The notes: generated by a model not told the origin, from the sequence alone. Positions 49,117 through 58,968 are shown, numbered from the stretch's first letter. The stretch: 64,000 nt of DNA from an uncultured Bacteroidales bacterium (GCA_934717675.1 CAKUYZ010000001.1:1-64000), one strand, 5' to 3'. Made by a program: numbers and translations.

Positions 49117-50190
49117 CCTGGCGGAGACGTCGGCGGGCTTGGAGAGTAAATCGGCCACGTCTTGCGGCTTAGCTTTGGCAGGGTCTGCTATCAGCCTGTC
49201 GTTCAGGCCAAACATGCGCATAAGGCTCTCCATGCGGGTGCTGCCGCGGCCGGCATTGGAAATGACCACGAAAGGCTTGCCGAATATTATGCTGAACACG
49301 GAACCATGGAAAGAGTCCGTGACGACGCACTTGGCATCGCGGAAGCAGCGGAGCCACTCCTCCACTTTTGCAAACCGAATCTCACCTGGGAAGGTATGGA
49401 AGAAAGACGTGACGCCCGTTATGGTGGTGAGTTCCATATTGAGTATTTTGGCGGCAGAGCGGGTGAGCCTCCACTTACCGGCATTGGAGTCCAGAACGTA
49501 GCAGAACATGTCATTGCACGGGCGCAACTCGCCTGCCGCCTCAATGAGGCTGCAATAGTCCTCCTTATTGAGGAGCATGGTTGGGTCGATGACATGCTTG
49601 GCCTCGACGCCCAAATACTCTCGGCAGAGCGTGGCGGCAGAATCTTCCCTCACGCTGACAGCGTCGAACATTTGGGCCAACTCCGCGCACGGCGCCGTCT
49701 CATGGTCGGGGTAGTTCCACTCCGCCTCACCAAAAGAAGCCGCATAGGCCACCCTGCGTATGCCCTGCCACTCTTTGGCAAAAGACAGGAACTCATATAT
49801 CTCCGTGGCTGGGCGAGGCCTGCCGCCGCTAAAGAAACGCTGCCTCCACACTTGATCGCTGCCAACCACGAAGCCTTCGAAATCTTTGCGCTCCAGCGTG
49901 GCGAAGTCTCGCGTGCCCATAAGGTGGAGATACTTGCTTATGAAAGGATATTTGGCCCTAAGCTCGGCACTCCATGTGGGAGGGAAAGCCGGCCGACGCA
50001 AAAGCCTCTTGATGGCCCACTTGGTAAAGAGGAGGCACAACTTCCGCTTGGGAAGCCGGCCTGGGTCTTCAACAGAGTCAAAAATCGTCACCTCGTTGCC
50101 CATCCGCTCCAGGGCTGTCTGCAAAGCGTAGGACTGAAGGATTCCACCAATGTTGGAGTGGAGGTGCAATGATATGATGGCCAGGCGCAT
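49063..50190 (-). CDS. polysaccharide pyruvyl transferase family protein
   Basis: A 375-residue cytoplasmic protein of the PS_pyruv_trans family: LHLHSNIGGILQSYALQTAL at the start, FVVGSDQVWRQ, a YAASFGEAEW block, and TDSFHGSVFSIIFGKPFVVI near the end with the family's conserved SFHG. Members add pyruvate ketals to cell-surface sugars or act in related steps. It is the last gene of a three-gene polysaccharide set, 5 bp after the FrhB-like gene. The 3-prime end overlaps the opposite-strand haem operon gene. Confidence 0.88.
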   Translation of the reverse strand: MRLAIISLHLHSNIGGILQSYALQTALERMGNEVTIFDSVEDPGRLPKRKLCLLFTKWAIKRLLRRPAFPPTWSAELRAKYPFISKYLHLMGTRDFATLERKDFEGFVVGSDQVWRQRFFSGGRPRPATEIYEFLSFAKEWQGIRRVAYAASFGEAEWNYPDHETAPCAELAQMFDAVSVREDSAATLCREYLGVEAKHVIDPTMLLNKEDYCSLIEAAGELRPCNDMFCYVLDSNAGKWRLTRSAAKILNMELTTITGVTSFFHTFPGEIRFAKVEEWLRCFRDAKCVVTDSFHGSVFSIIFGKPFVVISNAGRGSTRMESLMRMFGLNDRLIADPAKAKPQDVADLLSKPADVSARLEALRAEADAFLRSALS

Positions 50191-50195
50191 GGTGA

Positions 50196-51347
50196 TTAGT
50201 GTTTTAAGATTCGGCGCAAAATGATTTTGATGACAGCTATAACCCTACGGGCCAATGGCTTCCGGAGGTAAGCACTCGCTGCTTGGGCAACCGTCTTATT
50301 CTGTCGCAGCGCGCAAAAGAATTCTTTTCTCTTGGGGTGTGGCGGAGTGTCACGCACAAAGCCGCCGTTACAAGCTATGGCTTGCTGATAAGTCACCTCA
50401 CGAAATGAGACCCCGCTCAAACAAGCAATGGCCTCTCTGCCTTTATCTGTGTTTACCAAGGTAATGCCCATGCCTTTGTCATCGTCCCAGTCGTGATGGC
50501 AACGACCAATTCCCCAAAAGTCGCCAATGGTCAGGTCGCTCTGGCAACCTCCATTCTTAAAATCGCAACTTTGGCACGATGGCCTAAGAATGGCGTCGGA
50601 CAAGAAAGCCTTCATAAAAGCGGACTCGGACGCAGGCATTGAAATTTGCTCCTGTCCGCTCTTGATAGTCAGGCTATAATGCTTCCAGCCCGTTGATTTA
50701 TCGCGGAAGTTGACGTATAAATCGTCTTTGACGTTTCCCAATGTCTCTGACAAATATCGCCGCCACACGCCAGGGCTAGGGACGCCGTGGCAAGCCAAAT
50801 CTACTGTCAAAAGTCGAGAATACTCTTTCCCCCTCAGGAAAGAGCGGAGGCCAGCCACCTGACAGGGCGTCCCAACGAAGAGCGCGACGCGCCCCAAGTC
50901 AAGCGCCTTTTTAACAGAGACATAGGTGCCGCCCATTCGGCTCTGGACATATTTGCTGCCCATCATTTTTCGCACTTCGGCCAAATCATCGGCCTGCGTG
51001 TGGAACACCTCACCACAATTGTCATACTCCGCGGCAAAGACAGCGCCTCCTTGCTCTAAAATGCGGCCAGCAAGCGCGGCAAAAAGTCCGCCAGATGAAC
51101 TTTGGAGGCGCACCTGTTCATCAGCGTTTACAGTGGCATAGCACCCGAGCGGGGCACGGCGCGCCAGAGCCTCTGCCAACATGGGGCATACCTTGTCACA
51201 CAATCCGCAATCTACGCACACTGCCGAGTCGACCTGAGGATACAAAAAGCCCTCATCGTCCTCCACCATGGCAATGCAATGCTTTGGGCAAGCCTGGGCG
51301 CAAGCCGCACACCCACAGCACTTCGCCTTGTCGGTTATCCTTATCAT
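50196..51347 (-). CDS. FrhB-like iron-sulfur protein of polysaccharide loci
   Basis: A 383-residue protein with two N-terminal 4Fe-4S motifs, CCGCAACAQACPKHC and CVDCGLCDKVCPML, then the coenzyme F420 hydrogenase/dehydrogenase beta-subunit fold (ASSGGLFAALAGRIL, GTPCQVAGLRSFL, DLACHGVPSPGVW, DFWGIGRCHH). Such proteins occur widely in Bacteroides capsule and exopolysaccharide loci beside pyruvyl transferases and are thought to supply redox chemistry; the exact reaction is not known. Its start overlaps the flippase stop. Confidence 0.88.
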   Translation of the reverse strand: MIRITDKAKCCGCAACAQACPKHCIAMVEDDEGFLYPQVDSAVCVDCGLCDKVCPMLAEALARRAPLGCYATVNADEQVRLQSSSGGLFAALAGRILEQGGAVFAAEYDNCGEVFHTQADDLAEVRKMMGSKYVQSRMGGTYVSVKKALDLGRVALFVGTPCQVAGLRSFLRGKEYSRLLTVDLACHGVPSPGVWRRYLSETLGNVKDDLYVNFRDKSTGWKHYSLTIKSGQEQISMPASESAFMKAFLSDAILRPSCQSCDFKNGGCQSDLTIGDFWGIGRCHHDWDDDKGMGITLVNTDKGREAIACLSGVSFREVTYQQAIACNGGFVRDTPPHPKRKEFFCALRQNKTVAQAASAYLRKPLARRVIAVIKIILRRILKH

Positions 51348-52885
51348 CAGATTCTTATTTTTTCAAGAGCTTCCCGTGCTTTGCCCAAGACGAACTGGCG
51401 TTCGCCGCGCGTCATGCCGAAAACAAAGGACGAGACTACCACAGAAACGAAAGCCGCGCCACCAACAACAAAAAGCTCTGCCCAAGAATCGGATGGCACA
51501 AGGTGACTTGCGACAGACGGCAGCGCCACGGAAGTTAACGCCACAACGGCCACACGCACATAGACGTTAGTGAAATAGGCACGGAAGCTCAGCCCTATGA
51601 GCGGCCTCAACATGAGGAGGCGAAGAAGCCCCGTGAGACCCTCGATGCAGAAATGGACAATAAAGACGGAATAGGGAGGAAAGCCCATCCGCAAGACTAC
51701 ATACGACACGGGCAAAATGCAGAGGAGTGTGCAGCCACAAACCACCTGATAGCGACGCACTTTGCCCGTGGCCTGATTGGCCACAATGAAAGGGTTTGAC
51801 ATGACGTAGAGCAGCTGCGTACACATGACAATGCGCATAAACGTGGCTGCCCCTTCCGGCACAGTCTTCAGCCATACGCCCAACACGAAATCCGCCTCGA
51901 AAAGCAGCGGTAGCGTCACGGCGAAAAGGAGAATGAAAGAGAATCGCGAACTGCGATACATGAGCATGCGCATGGCATCAAGGTCGCCTTGCGCATACGT
52001 CTTGGTTATCTGCGGGTTCAAAGCCAACTGGAAGTTTGACACCAGCTGCTGGACGGCAGCCTGCACCTGCACCGCCACGCCGCGCGCAGCATTGACCACT
52101 GGACCGAAAAACATATTGAGGAGCATATTAAGGCCCTGGGTGAACAAAACGCCAGACAAGTTGCCAAAAAGGCTCCACCCCGCAAAACCTATCATTTCCC
52201 TGAAGTCGCCCTTGCTCCACGTCAGAGAGTATCGGGCTTCGGGAAAATGGCGGTTGCTATAGACATTGTAACAAACGCGGACTGCTATTTGCACAACGAA
52301 CAAAAAGAAAGCGTAGAGAATGAGGCGATCGGCACCAAAGAGTGGCAACAAGAGCACCGCGACCAGGCGCAAAAGCGTGTCCGCAATTGAGATATAGGCA
52401 AAGGCGGACATCTTCTCATGAGCCACAATCACAGCGTTGTATGGCACGCTGGCGACCATAACCGCCGTGGAGGCCAAAGAGAACTGGAGGACCCAGAACG
52501 CCGCGTTGAACCGATCTTCCGGAATTTGCAATTTGTTGTAAAGAAACCACAAGCCCACCGTCTCGGCCAACAATACGAGAACAATGGCGATGATGATGTG
52601 GATGTTGACCGCTGTGGAGAAAATGGACCTGAGCCTTTCTTGGTCGCCCTTGCCCAACGCGAACGTGATGAAACGCTGTGTGGCCGAAGACAAAGCGCCG
52701 TTGAGGAAGCCAAACATGGCCACAACGCCACCCACTACATTGTAAATGCCAAAATCCTCCACCCCCAATGTCTCCAACACCACGCGGCTGGTGTAGAGCG
52801 AGATGAGCATCACGATGGCCATCCTGACATAGAGCAGGAGCGTGTTTTTGGCTATCCTTTTGTTATTTTCTGCCCTTGAAGACAT
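51347..52885 (-). CDS. polysaccharide flippase (Wzx/MVF-MATE type)
   Basis: A 512-residue inner-membrane protein with about 12-14 hydrophobic segments. The N-terminal NTLLLYVRMAIVMLISLYTS followed by VLETLGVEDFGIYNVVGGVV is characteristic of Polysacc_synt flippases that move lipid-linked repeat units. It is the first gene of the trio. No glycosyltransferase, polymerase or export gene is next to it, so the locus is either minimal or accessory to one elsewhere. Confidence 0.9.
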   Translation of the reverse strand: MSSRAENNKRIAKNTLLLYVRMAIVMLISLYTSRVVLETLGVEDFGIYNVVGGVVAMFGFLNGALSSATQRFITFALGKGDQERLRSIFSTAVNIHIIIAIVLVLLAETVGLWFLYNKLQIPEDRFNAAFWVLQFSLASTAVMVASVPYNAVIVAHEKMSAFAYISIADTLLRLVAVLLLPLFGADRLILYAFFLFVVQIAVRVCYNVYSNRHFPEARYSLTWSKGDFREMIGFAGWSLFGNLSGVLFTQGLNMLLNMFFGPVVNAARGVAVQVQAAVQQLVSNFQLALNPQITKTYAQGDLDAMRMLMYRSSRFSFILLFAVTLPLLFEADFVLGVWLKTVPEGAATFMRIVMCTQLLYVMSNPFIVANQATGKVRRYQVVCGCTLLCILPVSYVVLRMGFPPYSVFIVHFCIEGLTGLLRLLMLRPLIGLSFRAYFTNVYVRVAVVALTSVALPSVASHLVPSDSWAELFVVGGAAFVSVVVSSFVFGMTRGERQFVLGKAREALEKIRI

Positions 52886-52943
52886 CGTTGGCTGGATATG
52901 AATGGATGCGAGCCTGCCGTATGAGGCCGGTCACAAACGGTGG

Positions 52944-52951
52944 CAAAGTTA
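52944..52951 (-). promoter_or_regulatory. -7 box of the polysaccharide trio
   Basis: TAACTTTG on the minus strand matches TAnnTTTG exactly, 58 bp before the flippase start. No -33 box was seen. Confidence 0.45.
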
Positions 52952-53071
52952 GTCAAAAATATCCGCGGCGACACCATGACACACAGAAAGCCCCCCCGAC
53001 CCGCAAACCAACAACTTGTCTGCCGGACCGAGAGGCTCTTATGGCTTGACTGAAAAATGTGCCCTATGCCG

Positions 53072-54210
53072 CTAGCGCACCGTGACCAGCTTGCTCACGC
53101 CACCCGCGCGAACCACGTAGGCACCGCTGGGCAGGGAGACGTCTTGCTGCCTTGCGCCATCGTTTGAGGCGAAGACGAGGACGCCGCGCAGGCTGCAGAC
53201 CTCCACCATCTGGCCGTCGCAACCAAGGACGCTGAGCGAGCCGCGGCCAGCGGATATCGTGACACCCTCGCCAAGCTCGCGGAGCGACGTCTGGTCTCCA
53301 GAGAGAGCCGTGGCGTAGACCTGGAAGTCCCACATGCTCATGCCGTACAAGTTGTCCAACGAGTTTCTTGACGAGTGGATGCGGACATACCTGGCGGGCT
53401 TGGCGGCGAAGGTGAGCTCGGTGGCATTGTCTGCCGTGTTGCCCACCTTGGGACTCTCGTCGCTCGCGGTCGTGAGAACCGTCCAGTCGCCACTGTCTTT
53501 GGCGCGGCCCTCAATGACATAGTCAATGGCATAGGCGCCCTCCCAGAATATCACGACCTTGGAGACATCGTAGGCCGCGCCCAGATCCACTTGCCACCAC
53601 TGGTTGGCGTAGTCGTCTTTACCCTCAACACTAGACCCCCATCGCTGGTTAATGTCACTGTTATTTGACATCCGGGCGTTCTCGGGGTTTAAGCCGGCCG
53701 TGGCGGGCTTGCCTTTGGCCAGGTTGATGTCGGGGTCGAACATTGAGGACATGACGCGGAACTCAAAGAGTTGCCCCACGCGGTGCCGCGCTTTAGGCCG
53801 TGGAAGCGGACGTAGCGGCCCGCGGCACCGCCCATGTCATATTTCTGCTCATTGGGGAAGCCCTCCAGCTTCTGGTCGCGAATCTCACGGATCGTGGTGA
53901 AGTCCTCCCCGTCTTCCGACACCAGAAGGTCGAAATCTTGGGTGAAAGCGGCTTCCCAGAGAATTTGAACCTCCGAGATGTCAGTATACGTCTTGCCAAG
54001 ATCCACAGTCCAGTCCACGGCGTCTATTGCCGCGGACTCCCAGCGTGAGCCCTAGTTGCCGTCTGTGGCCAAGCAGGCCACGGCAGGGTCGGCGGGAGAG
54101 GAAGCAGTGGCGGATTTGCCGAGAGCCACGTTGCTCGCCGTCTGAGCAGAGGCTGCGGCAGAGAGGGTCAACGCCGCAGCGGAAAGAGCATAGAAAATTC
54201 TCAAGTCCAT
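53072..54210 (-). pseudogene. broken secreted protein with two F5/8-type C domains
   Basis: Read from the ATG at 54210, a signal peptide ends near SAAASAQ and a first F5/8-type C (discoidin-like, carbohydrate-binding) domain begins ASNVALGKSATASSPAD. An in-frame TAG at 54054-54052 falls inside LATDGN-stop-GSRWES. The frame continues to RFHGLKRGTAWGNSL, where a frameshift near 53765-53775 is needed to reach FEFRVMSS. A second F5/8 domain follows (DINLAKGKPATAG to MWDFQVYA), then a C-terminal tail LPSGAYVVRAGGVSKLVTVR resembling a type IX sorting domain. Two lesions mean a decayed gene or sequence errors. It lies 18 bp before the GH3 stop side and is the last gene of the glucan locus. Confidence 0.8.
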
Positions 54211-54228
54211 ATGGTTTTGGTTAATTGA

Positions 54229-56463
54229 CTATTTCTGAAGGGCGAACCTCACGGCCTCTCCCGATGCCGCGTTGGGAGACACCCACACGTCGAAGTCGCC
54301 GGGCTCGGCATAGGTCTTCATATCGAGGTGGCAGAATGCCAGGTCGGACGGCACGAGGCTGAACGAGACCGTGACGGTCTTGCCGGCCGGAATCATGACC
54401 TTCTTGAAGCCCTTGAGTTCCCTGACAGGGCGGCAGAGCGAGGCCACGAGGTCGCGAACATAGAGCTGCGGCGTCTCATAGGCGTCGACAGAGCCGGTGT
54501 TCGTGATGTCGCAAGAGACGGTGAGCGTGTCGGCCGTCATGCCCAGCTTCTCAGAAGAGAGGGAGACGGGGCCATACTTGAAAGTGGTGTAGCTCAGGCC
54601 GAAGCCGAAGGGGAAGAGCGGCTCGCTGCCGGCGTCGAGGTGGTAGCTCGTGGCCCCGAGCGAGAACTGCGGGGCGCCTGGCTCAATGTCGTCCATCATG
54701 ACAATGTCTTGCGCCGGGCGGCCGGTGTTCTTATGGTTGTAATACATCGGCACCTGACCCACCATCTTTGGCATCGTCACAGGCATGCGGCCAGACGGCA
54801 CAGCCTTGCCCAAGATGACGTCGGCCAAGGCCGGGCCCGCCATGGTGCCGCCGTGGAACTGGTAGAGGACGGCGTCTGCCATCTCCACCTCTTTGCCAAT
54901 GGTGAGCTGACGGCCCGCCATGACCACGAGAACCACTTTGCGGCCCTGCTTCTTGAGCTCGGAGAGCAGCTCCGACTGGCGGCCTGGGAGCGAGATGTCG
55001 GCGCGGCACTTGGCCTCGCCCGAGAGGATGGCCTCCTCGCCCGCGAAGAAGAGCGTGACATCCGCCTTGGCGGCGGAGGCCATGGCGGCGCGGAAGTGCT
55101 CGTCGCTCTTGTCGCGGCTATATGTCAGGCCGCGGTCGGCCGACACGAGACGCTCGCCGACAGCCTCGCGGATGGCCGTGAGGGGCGTGACGCAGTCCTC
55201 TGGCTTGCCGTCAAACGTCCATGTGCCGATCTGGTCCACTCCATTGTCTGCCAAGGGACCCACGACGGCCACCCTGACGCCAGGGGCGAGAGGCAGCAGG
55301 CCGTCATTTTTGAGCAGCACGGTGCTTTGCACGCAGGCCTCCTTGGCATCGGCCAAGAACTTGGGGCAGAGGGTGGAGTCGGCATCGGTGGTGTAGGGGT
55401 GCTCGAAGAGGCCGAGACGGAACTTGAGGCGCAGCACGTCGCGGACGGCGGCATCAATATCGGCCATGGAGATGGATCCCTCCTCAAGGAGGCCCTTGAC
55501 ATGGCTGACGTAGCCGTAGGCCATCATGTCCATGCCCACGCGGCATTTCAGAGCCATGCGGGAGGCGTCTTTGAGGTCGGCGGCGATGCCGTGAGGCACA
55601 AGCTGCGCAATGGAGGCCCAGTCCGTCACAAGGAGGCCGTCATAGCCCCACTCGTTGCGGAGGATGTCAATGTTGAGATGACGGTTGGCCGTGGACGGCA
55701 CTCCGTTGATGTCGTTGAAAGAACACATGAACGTGGCCGCGCCCATGTCGGCCTGTGCCCGGAACGGAGGCAGGTACACGTCTCGCAGCTGCACCTCAGG
55801 AATCCATGTGGTGTTATAGTCGCGACCCGTCTCGCTGGCCCCATAGCCGCAGAAGTGCTTGGCACAGGCGGCCATGGATGTGGGGTCGGCGAGGTCGGAG
55901 GTCTGGTAGCCGCGGGTCATGGCCTCGCCCAAGACGGTGGTGAGATACGTGTCCTCCCCAAACGACTCGGCGATGCGCCCCCACCTCGGATCGCGGCTAA
56001 TGTCCACCATGGGCGAGAATGTCCACCTCACGCCCACCGACGAGGCCTCGACAGCCGCTATGCGCGCGCCGCGCTCAACAACGTCGGGGTTCCACGTGGC
56101 GGCCTGTCCCAACGGGATGGGGAAGATGGTGCGGAAACCGTGGATGACGTCGCGGGCAAAGACGATGGGAATGCCCAGCCTCGTCTCCTCCAGCGCCACT
56201 CGCTGGAGCTCGTTGACCGTCTTGGCGTCCACCTCATTGAGGATAGAGCCCGCCAGCCCGGCCTTCACTTGGTTCACAATGTCTGGCGAGGCCCAGCCCA
56301 CGCCATTTACCTGGTTCATTTGGCCAATCTTCTCGTCGAGGGTCATCTTGGCGAGGAGGTCGTCAATCTTGCTCTCCGTAGGGTCGGCCGGCGCGCTCCC
56401 GCATGAGGCGAGCGCAGCGGCGGCTATGACGGAGAACATCATATATCCGCATTTGGTTATCAT
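54229..56463 (-). CDS. GH3 beta-glucosidase lipoprotein
   Basis: A 744-residue enzyme with lipobox ALASC (about residue 20). The GH3 N-terminal barrel contains DLLAKMTLDEKIGQMNQVNG and the nucleophile region YDGLLVTDWASIAQL (Asp near 280). The C-terminal alpha/beta domain contains LFFAGEEAILSGEAKCRADI, which probably supplies the acid/base Glu. A fibronectin-like domain closes the chain (GFGLSYTTFKYGPV). In this locus it would release glucose from beta-1,3-oligosaccharides. It follows the GH128 gene by 35 bp. Confidence 0.94.
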   Translation of the reverse strand: MITKCGYMMFSVIAAAALASCGSAPADPTESKIDDLLAKMTLDEKIGQMNQVNGVGWASPDIVNQVKAGLAGSILNEVDAKTVNELQRVALEETRLGIPIVFARDVIHGFRTIFPIPLGQAATWNPDVVERGARIAAVEASSVGVRWTFSPMVDISRDPRWGRIAESFGEDTYLTTVLGEAMTRGYQTSDLADPTSMAACAKHFCGYGASETGRDYNTTWIPEVQLRDVYLPPFRAQADMGAATFMCSFNDINGVPSTANRHLNIDILRNEWGYDGLLVTDWASIAQLVPHGIAADLKDASRMALKCRVGMDMMAYGYVSHVKGLLEEGSISMADIDAAVRDVLRLKFRLGLFEHPYTTDADSTLCPKFLADAKEACVQSTVLLKNDGLLPLAPGVRVAVVGPLADNGVDQIGTWTFDGKPEDCVTPLTAIREAVGERLVSADRGLTYSRDKSDEHFRAAMASAAKADVTLFFAGEEAILSGEAKCRADISLPGRQSELLSELKKQGRKVVLVVMAGRQLTIGKEVEMADAVLYQFHGGTMAGPALADVILGKAVPSGRMPVTMPKMVGQVPMYYNHKNTGRPAQDIVMMDDIEPGAPQFSLGATSYHLDAGSEPLFPFGFGLSYTTFKYGPVSLSSEKLGMTADTLTVSCDITNTGSVDAYETPQLYVRDLVASLCRPVRELKGFKKVMIPAGKTVTVSFSLVPSDLAFCHLDMKTYAEPGDFDVWVSPNAASGEAVRFALQK

Positions 56464-56498
56464 GACTCTAAATGTTTGTATTGTTTGGGTTTGGGAGG

Positions 56499-57788
56499 TT
56501 ACTCAAAGATAATCCATTCGAGCGACATGGAGCCCTTGACCACTGAGAGCCTTACCACGTGGCATCCTTTCGACGCCTCCGCGGGCAGCTCCACAGTCTG
56601 CCACTCGCCGCCCGTCGAGATATTGTCCGATGCCACCTCGCGGCCATCCACCGTCACGGTGAGGCTGGTGGCCGTCAGGGTGTTGACCCTGAGCTTGATG
56701 GATGAGACTACAGACGTGGCGTCAAGTCCATACTCGAGCCACTTGTTTGTGCTGAAGCTCGACACCTCAATTTCTCCATAGGCTTCAGTGTCGGTGGCGG
56801 CGCGGAGCCTTGGCGCAGCGGAGAAGGGCTTGTCAGCCGCCACTCCCTCCGAGGCGTTGGAGGAGCGGTAGTGCGCGGCGCGCCACTTCTGGCTGGGGAG
56901 GGCGTAGGCTTCCTTGTCGGCCGTGGAGGCGTTGACGTAGACCTTGCCAGCCTCGGTGAGGCTGGAGCCCTCAAGCAGCTGCATATATGGCTCGCCAGTC
57001 TTGTAGCGCGGGATGAACCACGCGTATCGCTCCACGAGGGGGTTCTCCTCAAGATATGGCAGCACCTCGCTCATGTAGGCAATTTGCGCGGCCGCGTTTT
57101 TCACTCCGCCGTCCCAGGCGCAGAACTCGGTGAGCCAAAGCGGCTTGCCATATTTCACAAATTTGTCAAGGTAGCCCTTGACGGCCGAGGCGGAGTTCAT
57201 GTAGCAGTGGAGCGCGATGGCGCAAACGTCGTCAATGGAGACGCCAGGCTGCGCGAAGAACTCATCGAGCCACTTGACGGGGTCGGAATATCCGGGCAGC
57301 GTGCCATAGTTCATGGCGGGGGAGACAATCTGCAGGCCGCGTGCTTGGGCGAAAGCCTTGAGCGCGGGCCAATATTGGGCGGCTTCGGCAGGCGTCATGC
57401 GGGCCTGGTCGGTCAGGTTGGGCTCGTTGAAGGCGAGGAGATATTTGTCTCCATAGATGGAGACGGTCTTGGATATGGCCGCCGTGTCGTAGCGGTCGTT
57501 CCACGCCATGGGCACGAACTTCACGCCGTAGCGGCCGGCCTCCGAGGCCACCTCGTCAGACGTCTTGGGCGACCAGTTGTAGAACCAGCTTATGCCGTCG
57601 GAGAGCAAGAGCATGTCCACGGCCGGCAGCTGGAAGGAGTAGCCCACGCCCCTCTTCTCGCTCTTTTGCTGCGTGTGACGCACTTCAGCAGGCTCGGGAG
57701 AGGGGGTGTCTTTGCCCCCGTCGTCGTCAGAGCATGAGGCCGCCCACATGAGGGAGGGCAGGGCCAGGAGCATAAGTTTAAGTTTCAT
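56499..57788 (-). CDS. GH128 endo-beta-1,3-glucanase with C-terminal carbohydrate-binding-like domain
   Basis: A 429-residue lipoprotein (lipobox AASC, Cys19, then an Asp-rich surface-export-type segment SDDDGG). The catalytic domain (about 45-270) matches GH128: GISWFYNWSPKT, VKFVPMAWNDR, LLAFNEPNLTDQARMTPAEA (acid/base Glu near 120), LHCYMNS and KPLWLTEFCAWDGG (nucleophile Glu near 220). The C-terminal roughly 120 residues form a beta-rich CBM6-like domain (GGEWQTVELPAEASKGCHVV). The GH16 stop overlaps this start (TAATG). The target is beta-1,3-glucan. Confidence 0.88.
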   Translation of the reverse strand: MKLKLMLLALPSLMWAASCSDDDGGKDTPSPEPAEVRHTQQKSEKRGVGYSFQLPAVDMLLLSDGISWFYNWSPKTSDEVASEAGRYGVKFVPMAWNDRYDTAAISKTVSIYGDKYLLAFNEPNLTDQARMTPAEAAQYWPALKAFAQARGLQIVSPAMNYGTLPGYSDPVKWLDEFFAQPGVSIDDVCAIALHCYMNSASAVKGYLDKFVKYGKPLWLTEFCAWDGGVKNAAAQIAYMSEVLPYLEENPLVERYAWFIPRYKTGEPYMQLLEGSSLTEAGKVYVNASTADKEAYALPSQKWRAAHYRSSNASEGVAADKPFSAAPRLRAATDTEAYGEIEVSSFSTNKWLEYGLDATSVVSSIKLRVNTLTATSLTVTVDGREVASDNISTGGEWQTVELPAEASKGCHVVRLSVVKGSMSLEWIIFE

Positions 57789-58840
57789 TACTCTATGGGA
57801 TATTTTTTCTGGTAGACGCGCACGTAGTCCACCAGCAGTTTTACTTCGGAGTTGAAAATGTCGTCATTCACCGTCCCGCCCATATTGCCGCCAATGGCCA
57901 TGTTGAAGATGATGAAGAACTTGTCATTGAATGGCCAAGAGTCCTTGGCCGCGTTTGGCGACTGGATTTTTCGGGCCGTCGCCTCGCCGTCTATGGTGAA
58001 GATGATGATGTCGCGGCCATCTTGGTAGTTTTGCAGCCACTCGGCGCCATATGTGTGCCACTCGCCCTCAACGTTCAGCCCGCGGGCCTGGCTGTACCAG
58101 TTGCGGCCATTGGAGCCGTTGGCCTGGGCCGTGTGGAGGGCGTGGGATATCATGTTGGGGTCGTTGCCCACATGCTCCATTATGTCAATCTCCCCGCAAT
58201 AGGGCCACGAGCCGTAGCCTAGCATCCAGAATGCCGGCCATGTGCCACCGCCCTTGGGCAGCTTCATGCGGGCCTCGATCTTGCCATAGGTGAAGCTGGC
58301 CTTGTCTTTTGTGGTTATGCGGGCGCTGGTGTAGGAGTTGCCCTCATATTTCTCTTTACGGGCCTGAATGACCAGGCATCCGCCCTCGGTACGGAGGTTC
58401 TCCTCCCGCCCCGTGTAATATTGCTTCTCGTTATTTCCCCACCCGTTGCCGCCAGTCTCGACGTTCCATGTCTCGGGGTCCAGCCCGTCATCTTCAAATT
58501 CGTCAGACCACACCAGGGTGTAGCCCTTGACCAAGACCAGCCTCGACGCCTTTGCCCGTCCGGCGGTCGCCGTCACCCTCGTGGTGCCATAGGCCTTGGC
58601 GGTCAGCTTGCCGCCCTCGGTCACTGTGGCCACCGCGGGGTCAGCAGTTGACCAAAGTATGGCCGACCCGTCAGAGGCCGAGGCCGAGAGCTGCACCTCG
58701 CCGCCTTCCTCCAGGGCTATGGTGGCCGGGCTGTCTATGGAGACCGTAACGTCCGCCACAGGGTCGTCATCAGCCGAGGCGCAGGCACCTGAGAGTATGG
58801 CCAGCAAGGCGATGGACGTCAATATCTTGACAGTTTTCAT
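57788..58840 (-). CDS. GH16 beta-1,3-glucanase (laminarinase-type) with Big2-like domain
   Basis: A 350-residue lipoprotein starting at 58840 (MKTVKILTSI, lipobox SGAC); the open frame upstream has no signal character. An Ig-like Big2 domain (about 28-105) is followed by a GH16 domain with the catalytic signature GEIDIMEHVG (about 213-222) and the entry motif LVWSDEFEDDGLDPETWNVE. The EIDIME form with an extra residue is typical of laminarinases rather than kappa-carrageenases or agarases. It is directly coupled to the GH128 gene. Confidence 0.93.
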   Translation of the reverse strand: MKTVKILTSIALLAILSGACASADDDPVADVTVSIDSPATIALEEGGEVQLSASASDGSAILWSTADPAVATVTEGGKLTAKAYGTTRVTATAGRAKASRLVLVKGYTLVWSDEFEDDGLDPETWNVETGGNGWGNNEKQYYTGREENLRTEGGCLVIQARKEKYEGNSYTSARITTKDKASFTYGKIEARMKLPKGGGTWPAFWMLGYGSWPYCGEIDIMEHVGNDPNMISHALHTAQANGSNGRNWYSQARGLNVEGEWHTYGAEWLQNYQDGRDIIIFTIDGEATARKIQSPNAAKDSWPFNDKFFIIFNMAIGGNMGGTVNDDIFNSEVKLLVDYVRVYQKKYPIE

Positions 58841-58896
58841 GGTGGGTAATGTTTTAAATTGGTGTCTTGGGGAGATTTCTTGAGTGGGAAAAGTCC

Positions 58897-58926
58897 ATGG
58901 CGGGCCGAATTCCCGCGGCCCGCCAT
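58897..58926 (-). terminator. hairpin between glycan-binding protein and GH16 genes
   Basis: Perfect 10-bp arms atggcgggcc (58897-58906) and ggcccgccat (58917-58926). On the minus strand the stem is followed by ACTTTT. It may lower expression of the downstream glycosidases relative to the binding proteins. Confidence 0.45.
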
Positions 58927-58968
58927 AGCTCATTGCTTTAGCGTCGTCGCCCATAGGGGCGAGCCGAA

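Noticed and set aside
54052..54054. Recoding of TAG as a sense codon in the F5/8 gene
   Set aside because: Ordinary genes here, such as nadB, use TAG as their stop, and a second lesion (a frameshift) occurs in the same gene, so decay or sequence error is simpler.
54328..56406. A 692-codon open frame on the plus strand opposite the GH3 gene
   Set aside because: Antisense shadow of an intact GH3 enzyme; the translation is His/Arg/Gly-rich without motifs.
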